Part shown: positions 7,080 to 12,510 of the stretch, piece after piece
Layout: every line of letters starts with the position of its first letter
Numbering within the stretch: the first letter of the stretch is position 1
Source of the DNA: Spirochaetales bacterium
GTDB taxonomy: Bacteria > Spirochaetota > Spirochaetia > DSM-27196 > PWMO01
Direction: 5' to 3'
Length of the DNA: 12,510 bases
Assembly: GCA_007123465.1 (NCBI GenBank)
Contig: SKLB01000268.1
Coordinates: 1 to 12,510, forward strand
Notes under the pieces: generated by a model
What the model saw: the letters and a program-made list of their open reading frames with translations, nothing else
The model's database searches: none
What the model was told of the DNA's origin: nothing
Program-made: the position numbers and the translations under genes

Positions 7080-8020
7080 CACAGGCCTCCGGCAGCAAAA
7101 TCGCTGATTGGCAGTGTCAACAGAACAATCAGAGCCGTGGCGGCCAGCGTGAAGCCGAGCGTCGAACGGATAACGCTTGCGCGTGCGGCGCCGGTGGCGT
7201 TCCACGCCGGAAGCAGCGCGCGGGCAGGGCAGATCGCCGAAACCAGAACAAACGCCAGTACCGCGCCGTGGCTGGTGGTGCCGAAAAACAGCGCCGCGGC
7301 AAACGGTGCCACCTCGGCCGGCATAGAGAGGACAAAAGCCAGCACGACGGTTGCCAGCACCGAGACCGCCGGATTAGCCGTGAAGAAACGCACCAGCGCC
7401 GGCGGGGTTGCTACGTGAATTGCAACCACAATCAGCAGTCCGAGTACCGTCAGGCGCAAGCGGTGATATAGTTCGCTGGACAGCATATCGCTGAACCGCG
7501 TTGCCGGTGGTGTGTCGGCGGACAGCGGCTTATCGGCAGCGTCAGCAGGGGCTGACCCGCTGAGCCGCCGCCACGCCAGTGCGGCAACGCTCACTACCAC
7601 TACCGAAAAGACCACAAAGAACAGCGTGAACCCCGAATTGACGCCAAAGGCCACGGCAACGGCAACGAGAGTCAGCGGATGCCACGCAGCCGACGCGGCG
7701 AGGCCGGCCGGATGGCGCGAGCGCTGCCCGCTGAGCCGGGGATCGATCGGCAGAGGCTGCAGCACGCAGCGTAGTGTGGAGGTAGAAGAGGCAGGCAGCG
7801 GAATCAGGTTGACCGCGGCGCTCCACAGAGAAGCAGCAACCACCAACGGCAGTGTGGCCAGCAGCAGTGAGGCGTAGCGCGCGGACAGCGCAACCAACGC
7901 GGTTGCCGGCTGTGCCAGCGATGGGCCGAGTAACACTACCGCCGCAAGCGCCAACCCGATGTATACGGCAATCACCGCGTGCGCAATATTGAAGCTGCGC
8001 GGTGTTTCGCTCTCGGTCAT
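7076..8020 (-). CDS. Divergent YcgR/DUF318-like membrane permease
   Basis: A 314-residue multi-pass membrane protein with hydrophobic segments about 15-35, 40-70, 115-150, 190-207, 216-232, 238-268 and 287-305, and a charged loop about 150-185. The position next to a TIGR03943 gene (four-base stop/start overlap) and the C-terminal half, including VLSMPAEVAPFAAALFF (230-246), suggest a DUF318/YcgR (ArsP-like) permease. It is divergent: the Cys-containing motifs I associate with this family (a CSC-type motif in the first half, a Cys-Ser motif in the second) are not apparent. Only C85 and C264 remain, neither in such a motif. The ATG at 8020 has AGG about 8 bases upstream. It is divergently arranged to the NicO-type gene with a 101-bp gap counted from that gene's ATG. 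Family assignment is moderate; substrate unknown. Confidence 0.65.
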   Translation of the reverse strand: MTESETPRSFNIAHAVIAVYIGLALAAVVLLGPSLAQPATALVALSARYASLLLATLPLVVAASLWSAAVNLIPLPASSTSTLRCVLQPLPIDPRLSGQRSRHPAGLAASAAWHPLTLVAVAVAFGVNSGFTLFFVVFSVVVVSVAALAWRRLSGSAPADAADKPLSADTPPATRFSDMLSSELYHRLRLTVLGLLIVVAIHVATPPALVRFFTANPAVSVLATVVLAFVLSMPAEVAPFAAALFFGTTSHGAVLAFVLVSAICPARALLPAWNATGAARASVIRSTLGFTLAATALIVLLTLPISDFAAGGLW

Positions 8021-8122
8021 ACCGGCAGCCTACACCATACCCGCGCAGCTGATCAATGCAGGGCCAGGCCGATCCAGCGGCGGTAGCACATCCGTTGCGA
8101 TGTGGGTTACGATAGCAGTGTC
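8021..8122. promoter_or_regulatory. Divergent intergenic region with inverted repeat CACATC-N6-GATGTG
   Basis: This roughly 100-bp gap must hold promoters for the YcgR/YcgQ-like pair (leftward) and the NicO-type gene (rightward). It contains a perfect inverted repeat, CACATC (8087-8092) and GATGTG (8099-8104), separated by six bases. Just downstream is a possible -10 TACGAT (8108-8113), nine bases before the ATG at 8123. No convincing -35 is seen. The repeat is placed where a metal-sensing repressor could act, but six-base arms can occur by chance in a gap this size. Confidence 0.3.
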
Positions 8123-9064
8123 ATGCAGAGAATTATAGCGTCGTTGAGAGTGTTGGCTGCAACTTTGTTTCTGGGACTTATGCTCCTGGGACCGGTAGCG
8201 GCAGTGGTTGGCGAACAGCAGACCGCAGCGCCGGGGGTAGACGTGCCGGCAGCAGAGGGGGCCGGCTACCTGCAGTTGAGCGAACGGCGCGGGGCGTTGA
8301 CCGAGGCCTTGGTTGGTATCCAGCAGCGTATGCACGCTACGCTGCGCGAGCTGATGGTGACTGTCCGCGCCGGCGGGATCGAGGTCTGGATGGTGCTATC
8401 GGTTCTCGGGTTGTTCTACGGGGTTGTGCACTCGCTGCTGCCGGGGCACCGTAAGATGCTGCTTTTCTCGTACTTCCTGTCACGCAACGCCCCGCTGCGC
8501 CACGGTGTGATTGCCGGAGTAGCGCTTGGTGCTCTGCACGCGCTCACGGCGCTGACGGTTGTTGCTGTGGGGTACTACGTGTTGCAGCTCTCGCTGGCCG
8601 CGACCGTGGAGCAGGCAACCGCGCTGATTTCCCGGGTAACCGCGGTGTTCATCGTGGGGTTGGGCGCGCTGCTGCTGTTTACTCATCTGCGCGAGCTGGT
8701 CGCGCAGCACCACGGACACTCGCACGCCCACGGCCATGCGGAGACTAACCCGGCGGCCGGGCGCGGATTTCTTTCGGCGCTGATTGTGTCGGGCATCGTG
8801 CCGTGTCCCGGCGCCACCATGGTACTGCTGCTGGCAGTGGCGCTGGCGGCAATTCCCGCGGGTGTAGTGGTAGTGGCGTCTATGTCGGTCGGCATGGCGG
8901 TTACTCTGTCACTGCTGTCGGTTCTCACTATACTGTTCAAGTCGCGTATGAGAGAGCTGCTGGACAGCGAGCGCGGCCACCGGCTGCACATGTGGTTCGA
9001 GATGGCCGCATCATCGGTAATAGTACTATTTGGAGTAGCATTGTTGGTGACGCCACCGTTGTGA
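8123..9064 (+). CDS. NicO/RcnA-family nickel/cobalt transporter
   Basis: A 313-residue membrane protein of the NicO (RcnA-type) superfamily, usually nickel/cobalt export or, in some members, delivery. Residues 1-26 look like a signal peptide or first membrane segment, followed by an extracytoplasmic stretch (about 27-85). The core starts with a GxxHSLLPGH motif (about 100-109) matching the HxxxPGH signature of NicO proteins. A His-rich cytoplasmic loop (about 196-205, seven His in HHGHSHAHGH with H at 196, 197, 199, 201, 203 and 205 certain) probably binds metal. The PCPGA motif (227-231) matches the family's PCP in a membrane helix. I chose ATG 8123 over GTG 8102 because it puts the signal segment at the N-terminus; neither has a good Shine-Dalgarno. 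Direction and metal cannot be fixed from sequence. Confidence 0.85.
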   Translation: MQRIIASLRVLAATLFLGLMLLGPVAAVVGEQQTAAPGVDVPAAEGAGYLQLSERRGALTEALVGIQQRMHATLRELMVTVRAGGIEVWMVLSVLGLFYGVVHSLLPGHRKMLLFSYFLSRNAPLRHGVIAGVALGALHALTALTVVAVGYYVLQLSLAATVEQATALISRVTAVFIVGLGALLLFTHLRELVAQHHGHSHAHGHAETNPAAGRGFLSALIVSGIVPCPGATMVLLLAVALAAIPAGVVVVASMSVGMAVTLSLLSVLTILFKSRMRELLDSERGHRLHMWFEMAASSVIVLFGVALLVTPPL

Positions 9065-9084
9065 CCGGCCGTGAGGCTCAGAAT

Positions 9085-9113
9085 TCGACGGTTGGCCAAT
9101 TTGTCAGTATAAT
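9085..9113 (+). promoter_or_regulatory. Sigma-70-type promoter of the phasin-like gene
   Basis: A perfect -10 TATAAT (9108-9113) lies 17 bases downstream of TCGACG (9085-9090), four of six matches to the -35 consensus. Transcription would start around 9120, giving a leader of about 14 bases that contains the strong Shine-Dalgarno AGGAGG (9123-9128), five bases before the ATG at 9134. An 8-bp palindrome, TTGGCCAA (9092-9099), sits in the spacer and could be an operator, though palindromes of this length are common by chance. Confidence 0.7.
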
Positions 9114-9133
9114 AGTAAACACAGGAGGAAAGA

Positions 9134-9442
9134 ATGGCACAACAACGTAATCCATTTCAGGAAGGGCTTTACGCAGGACTCGGACTGGCGCTGCGCGCCA
9201 AAGAGCGTATCGAGGAGTTCGGCAAGCGAATCTCGGACGAGTACGACATGAGCGAGGAGGAAGGCAAGAAGTTCATGGATGACCTCCTCAAGCAGTCTGA
9301 AGAGACGCGCACCCGACTCGATGAAGCGATCGAAAAGCGCCTGGAGACCTACATGGAGCAGGCAGGCATCCCAAAGAAGCAGGACATCGACGCGCTGAGC
9401 AAGAAACTGGACGATCTCGAGAAGAAGCTGAATCAGAAGTAA
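9134..9442 (+). CDS. Phasin-like small helical protein (PHA granule regulator/COG3937 type)
   Basis: A 102-residue, highly charged, almost wholly helical protein. A short amphipathic, Gly/Leu-rich N-terminal stretch (GLYAGLGLAL, 11-20) is followed by long Glu/Lys-rich helices. A break at AGIPKKQDI (77-85) precedes a predicted coiled coil to the C-terminus with repeats DALSKKLDDLEKKL (86-99). This layout, including the 'proline then KxDI' hinge before the last coil, matches phasin-superfamily proteins annotated as polyhydroxyalkanoate synthesis regulators. They are often found next to ABC1/UbiB genes, as here. Its strong promoter and AGGAGG site suggest high expression. There is no PHA synthase in the window, so a granule role is not shown; it may instead act with the downstream kinase-like protein at the membrane. 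Confidence 0.75.
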   Translation: MAQQRNPFQEGLYAGLGLALRAKERIEEFGKRISDEYDMSEEEGKKFMDDLLKQSEETRTRLDEAIEKRLETYMEQAGIPKKQDIDALSKKLDDLEKKLNQK

Positions 9443-9463
9443 CGTAGCGATAGGGTAACAGCA

Positions 9464-9526
9464 ATCACTTTTCGAAGAAAGCTGCGCAGAGGAGCGGTTG
9501 TCTCGCGGTATGGGGAAATTATCTCC
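9464..9526 (+). other. Probable N-terminal extension of the ABC1 kinase, lacking a standard start codon
   Basis: The frame of the ABC1 gene is open upstream of GTG 9527 back to 9443, just after the phasin stop. The residues just before the GTG, RYGEIISVL, resemble the start of many UbiB/AarF proteins ('RxREIxRVLxKYG'), so the true protein may begin earlier. No ATG, GTG or TTG occurs in frame here. An ATC at 9464 follows AGGG (9452-9455) with a spacing of eight bases and is the best candidate for a non-standard start. The competing view is GTG 9527 with GGGGAA (9512-9517) as its ribosome binding site. Confidence 0.35.
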
Positions 9527-11161
9527 GTGCTCGCCAAATACGGGTTGGCGGAGTTTGTCAGCCATAGACCATTTCTGCGTAAGCTTTCTATTCCTCTGAC
9601 CAGAAGCGGTGGCAAATATCGGCCGCCGCGTCTGGTAAGGGCGACCTTCGGTGAACGGCTACGCCGTGCGTTCGAGGAACTGGGCCCGGCATTCATCAAG
9701 TTTGGACAGATTCTCAGTGACCGCGGAGATCTGGTCCCGGAGGGTATTGTCAGAGAGATGAAGAAGCTGCAGGACGCGGTGGCGCCGTTTCCTGCAGCCG
9801 AGGCTCGGGCACTGGTCGAGGAGAGTCTTGCAGCGCCGATCGAACGGCTCTTCCTGATCTTTCACGAAGAGGTGGAAGGCTCGGCCTCCCTGGCCCAGGT
9901 TCACCGCGCCATCCTTCCCACCGGGCAACCGGTAGCGGTGAAGATCAAGCGCCCCGGTATTGAAGAACAGATCCAGGCTGACATCGAAATTCTCAAGCAG
10001 CTGGCCGGGCTGCTCGATCACCGCACCAACTACTTTCAGGTTGTCAAGGCAATCGATATTGTCGAGGAGTTTGAGGCTCAGATTCTCAAGGAACTCGACT
10101 TCGAAGAAGAATCCCTGAGCGTCAAGAAGTTCATCGACGAGTATCACGATGACAAGACCGTGGCTATACCACAGGTTTTTGATGACTACACCACGCGCGA
10201 TGTGCTGGTACAGGAGTTCATCCACGGCACCAAGATCTCAGACGTGATTGCCGATGACACCGGCCGATTTGACAAGGCGCTGATCAATCGGCGCACGGCT
10301 GACTTCATCCTGTCGCAGCTGTTTATCAACGGGCATTTCCACGCCGATCCGCACCCGGGCAACTTCATGGTGTTGGATAAGAACGTGGTCTGTTTTATCG
10401 ACTTCGGCATGGTGTACTCACTGCGGCCGCACGAGCAGGACAATCTCAACCTCATGATGATCGGCTTGTCGCGGCTCGATTCGGTGCTGGTTGCGCGCTC
10501 GCTGCTGAGAATGGGGCACGCCGAGGGCAAGGTCAACCAGATCGCTTTTGAGTCTGCGGTTCACGACTACGTGGAGGCTCATCTGGACCGGCCGTTGGAG
10601 AGCATCGATGTTCCCCAGGCGTTCACACAGCTTCTGAGTATGGTGATCGGCTTCGGGGTGCGTCTGCCGCCGCGGCTGATCTACGTTGCCAAAGTTATTG
10701 GTGGGCTGCAGAGTATCGGCGTTGGCCTGGATCCGCAGTTTCAGCTGCTCACCCATCTCAGGAGCTTCAGTGCGCGGATCTGGGCAAACCAGCTGGGGTC
10801 ACGGCGTGCCGGTAACCGTTTACTCGACTCGGCACTCAACTGGAGCGATACGCTGCTCGATGCACCGGCGTTTCTGCAGGACATCAGGCGGCTGCTGCGC
10901 GATCCGCACATGCGCATCAGCACTCCGGAGGCAGATACCGTTTCTGAGACGCTGGACCGGGTTGGTTTTCGCACTACTTTTGCCCTGGTCCTCTCAGCGC
11001 TGCTGATCAGTTCGGCGCTGGTTGTGCACGCCGACATTCAGCCTCAAATCAACGGTATTCCGGTGTTCGGTATCATCGGTTTTGCAATTGGTTCGGTAAT
11101 GGGGCTCGCGTTTCTGTTTGCCGGCGTGGCGAGGATCTTCCGCTGGCACCGTACGCGCTGA
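9527..11161 (+). CDS. UbiB/AarF/ABC1 atypical kinase-like protein with C-terminal membrane anchor
   Basis: From GTG 9527 this gives 544 residues of the ABC1 protein-kinase-like family (UbiB, AarF, COQ8), membrane ATPases tied to quinone and lipid metabolism. Family motifs: KFGQ (58-61, the KxGQ motif), the loop EGSASLAQVH (117-126, Gly-Ser-Ala-Ser in place of the usual Ala-rich AAAS), VAVK with K139, ExD at E189/D191, QEF (229-231), the HADPHPGN catalytic loop (272-279) and DFG (292-294). Two hydrophobic segments near the end (about 483-502 and 512-537) form the usual membrane anchor. It follows the phasin-like gene by 84 bp and probably shares its transcript. The protein may start upstream at a non-standard codon (see the entry at 9464). 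The exact substrate is not predictable. Confidence 0.9.
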   Translation: MLAKYGLAEFVSHRPFLRKLSIPLTRSGGKYRPPRLVRATFGERLRRAFEELGPAFIKFGQILSDRGDLVPEGIVREMKKLQDAVAPFPAAEARALVEESLAAPIERLFLIFHEEVEGSASLAQVHRAILPTGQPVAVKIKRPGIEEQIQADIEILKQLAGLLDHRTNYFQVVKAIDIVEEFEAQILKELDFEEESLSVKKFIDEYHDDKTVAIPQVFDDYTTRDVLVQEFIHGTKISDVIADDTGRFDKALINRRTADFILSQLFINGHFHADPHPGNFMVLDKNVVCFIDFGMVYSLRPHEQDNLNLMMIGLSRLDSVLVARSLLRMGHAEGKVNQIAFESAVHDYVEAHLDRPLESIDVPQAFTQLLSMVIGFGVRLPPRLIYVAKVIGGLQSIGVGLDPQFQLLTHLRSFSARIWANQLGSRRAGNRLLDSALNWSDTLLDAPAFLQDIRRLLRDPHMRISTPEADTVSETLDRVGFRTTFALVLSALLISSALVVHADIQPQINGIPVFGIIGFAIGSVMGLAFLFAGVARIFRWHRTR

Positions 11162-11164
11162 CTA

Positions 11165-11193
11165 TTGCCGATAGGCGTCACATGCCGTATAAT
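11165..11193 (+). promoter_or_regulatory. Sigma-70-type promoter directly abutting the kinase start (leaderless mRNA)
   Basis: TTGCCG (11165-11170, four of six matches) and a perfect TATAAT (11188-11193) are separated by exactly 17 bases. Only seven bases lie between the -10 and the ATG at 11201, so transcription should start at or next to the A of the ATG. No Shine-Dalgarno is present upstream of that ATG, which fits leaderless translation. The -35 starts four bases after the end of the ABC1 gene. Confidence 0.72.
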
Positions 11194-11200
11194 CCGCGCC

Positions 11201-12510
11201 ATGACGTACTATCTTGGAATCGATCTCGGCGGGACCGTTGTCAAAGCTTCAATCTTTGACCGTAACGGTGTTGAATCAGGCAGTAGCGGTAAGCGCACGC
11301 GGCTGATCAGCTCAAGCGCGGGGCAGGCCGAACGCGATGTTGAAGAGACTCGTGCACTGACCTTTGAGGCGGTAAAGGACGCGCTGGATTCCGCCGGCCT
11401 GACTGGCGGCCAGATCGCTGCGGTGGCAACCACCGGCCACGGCAAGGGCGTCTACATCGTCAATAGTGACGGCAGTTTCGGCCCCGGCATTATTTCAACG
11501 GACACGCGCAGCATCGAGGTATCAAACCGGTTGCAGGCGCATCCGGATTTTGACCGGCAGGTCTACCAGCGTACGCTGCAGCCGTTGTGGCCGGCGCACA
11601 CGGCAACCATACTCGTGTGGCTCAAACAGACGCAGCCGGAAACGTACCGCAGGATCGACAAGATAATGCTGGCCAAGGACCTCTTGCGCTGCTTTCTTAC
11701 CGGAGAGGTGGCTACCGAGAAAACTGACATCTCAGGAACCGGACTGTGGAACAACGTGGAAGGACGGCTTGACACCGATGTGCTTGAATTTCTCGACATT
11801 GGCGAGATTGCCGATGCAGTGCCAACGGTGCACACATCGCACACTGTTGTCGGCAGCGTGAGTGCAACAGCCGCTGCCGCCTCGGGGCTACGTGAGGGCA
11901 CTCCGGTTGTTGGAGGGCTGTTTGATGTCAACGCCTGTGCGCTGGCAACCGGTCTGCAGCAACCCGACGAGCTGGCCGCTGTTGTCGGCACGTGGAGCAT
12001 CAGCGAGTTTGTGACCCGTGATATTTCTGCGGTACAGGCGGCCGCTGAGCGCTACGTGATCCAGGCGCACTGTGTGCCGGATTACTGGATGGTTCACGAG
12101 GCCAGCCCGACGTCGGCCAGTAACCTGGAGTGGTTTATCGGGACCCTGCTGCCCGACATCGCTGAGAATGAGCGCTTCGACTACTGCAATTCGGTGGTGG
12201 CCGCTACTTCAGACAGCCACGTCACGTTCTTTCCGTTTCTCTTTGGTGACGACCTGGGCGCCAATGCCACCGGCACGCTGTGGGGCCTGCGCGCGGGTAC
12301 CACGCGCGAACAGATCATCCGTGCGGTATACGAGGGAGTCGTGTTCCAGCATGCGCGCCATCTCAATCGGTTGCTCAAGGTGGTTCCAGAACCAAAGCAG
12401 ATTCGTTTTGCCGGTGGTGCCACGCGGTCGGACGTCTGGATGCAGCTGTTTGCCGATACTCTGGGGATACCGGTGAGCGTCTCGCCGGCAACCGAGCTGG
12501 GAGCGCTGGG
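11201..12510 (+). CDS. FGGY-family carbohydrate kinase, LyxK (L-xylulose kinase)-like (partial, runs off the window)
   Basis: The first 436 codons of a sugar kinase that should phosphorylate a pentulose or related sugar with ATP in the cytoplasm. N-terminal phosphate-binding loop GIDLGGT (6-12); TTGHGKGVYIV follows in the first domain. The closest family I recall is E. coli LyxK (about 498 residues), with shared runs VVGGLFDV (catalytic Asp 242), HEASPTS then NLEWF (from 299), FLPF-type FFPFLFG, YEGVVFQH and SDVWMQLFAD. The adenosine motif FAGGA lies at 403-407. About 60 C-terminal residues are missing past the window edge; the visible part is intact. The ATG is fixed by a promoter ending seven bases upstream and by the family N-terminus. 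The sugar is uncertain: L-xylulose, 3-keto-L-gulonate or another ketose. It appears to be its own transcription unit. Confidence 0.88.
   Translation, partial: MTYYLGIDLGGTVVKASIFDRNGVESGSSGKRTRLISSSAGQAERDVEETRALTFEAVKDALDSAGLTGGQIAAVATTGHGKGVYIVNSDGSFGPGIISTDTRSIEVSNRLQAHPDFDRQVYQRTLQPLWPAHTATILVWLKQTQPETYRRIDKIMLAKDLLRCFLTGEVATEKTDISGTGLWNNVEGRLDTDVLEFLDIGEIADAVPTVHTSHTVVGSVSATAAAASGLREGTPVVGGLFDVNACALATGLQQPDELAAVVGTWSISEFVTRDISAVQAAAERYVIQAHCVPDYWMVHEASPTSASNLEWFIGTLLPDIAENERFDYCNSVVAATSDSHVTFFPFLFGDDLGANATGTLWGLRAGTTREQIIRAVYEGVVFQHARHLNRLLKVVPEPKQIRFAGGATRSDVWMQLFADTLGIPVSVSPATELGAL

Noticed and set aside
7080..7205. Longer N-terminus (42 extra residues) for the TIGR03943 protein
   Set aside because: It would overlap the permease gene by 130 bp and adds an Arg-rich stretch unlike the family; GTG 7079 overlapping the stop is the better start.
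6777..7418. 213-codon plus-strand frame over the TIGR03943/permease junction
   Set aside because: Low-complexity Arg/Ala/Thr composition, no motif; the minus-strand pair has a classic GTGA overlap.
9467..9481. Imperfect palindrome CTTTTCGAAGAAAG as a terminator after the phasin-like gene
   Set aside because: Arms are short and mismatched, there is no U-run, and it lies within the possible coding extension of the next gene.
11176..11206. CGTCA ... TGACG inverted repeat around the kinase promoter
   Set aside because: Only five-base arms with a 21-base spacer; expected often by chance and with no matching copy elsewhere in the window.

Overview
The window is a compact, roughly 60% G+C bacterial chromosome segment with E. 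coli-like promoters, frequent stop/start overlaps and both strands used. It holds eleven protein-coding genes, two of them cut by the window edges. I see no tRNA, rRNA, CRISPR array, insertion sequence or prophage gene. The first block has the gene order of the treponemal tro operon (binding protein, ATPase, two permeases, DtxR-type regulator). That order, with the other genes, would suit a high-G+C spirochaete, but this taxonomic guess is weak.

Layout. (1) Positions 1-4285, plus strand: a Tro/Mnt/Znu-type metal-uptake ABC operon. It contains the tail of the probable binding protein, the ATPase, two membrane permeases and a stand-alone DtxR/MntR-like regulator. (2) Positions 4270-8020, minus strand: a YyaL/DUF255 thioredoxin-domain protein, a TIGR03943 (YcgQ-like) membrane protein and a divergent YcgR-like permease. 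They read right to left and converge on the regulator with a 16-bp overlap. (3) Positions 8123-9061, plus strand: a NicO/RcnA-type nickel/cobalt transporter, divergent from the YcgR/YcgQ pair. (4) Positions 9085-11161: a promoter, a small phasin-like protein and a UbiB/AarF/ABC1 kinase-like protein. (5) From 11165: a promoter and the first 436 codons of an FGGY carbohydrate kinase most like E. coli LyxK; it runs off the window.

The most unusual feature is in the metal operon. Both permeases carry a C-terminal cytoplasmic extension of about 140 residues that looks like a DtxR-family regulator: a winged helix followed by the metal-binding/dimerisation domain. Most metal-ligand positions are kept. 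With the separate DtxR protein encoded next, one operon holds three metal-sensor modules, two of them tethered to the membrane channel. A single fusion of this kind (YtgC-YtgR, cleaved to release a repressor) is known in Chlamydia. Fusions on both permeases plus a soluble copy suggest metal-gated transport, proteolytic release of repressors, or heterodimerisation with the soluble regulator.

Three of the five transporter or regulator blocks concern transition metals (Mn/Fe/Zn uptake, Ni/Co transport, and the YcgQR pair, often linked to metals), so the region reads as a metal-homeostasis neighbourhood. The phasin/ABC1 pair and the sugar kinase appear to be separate transcription units. The kinase promoter is placed so that its mRNA would be leaderless.
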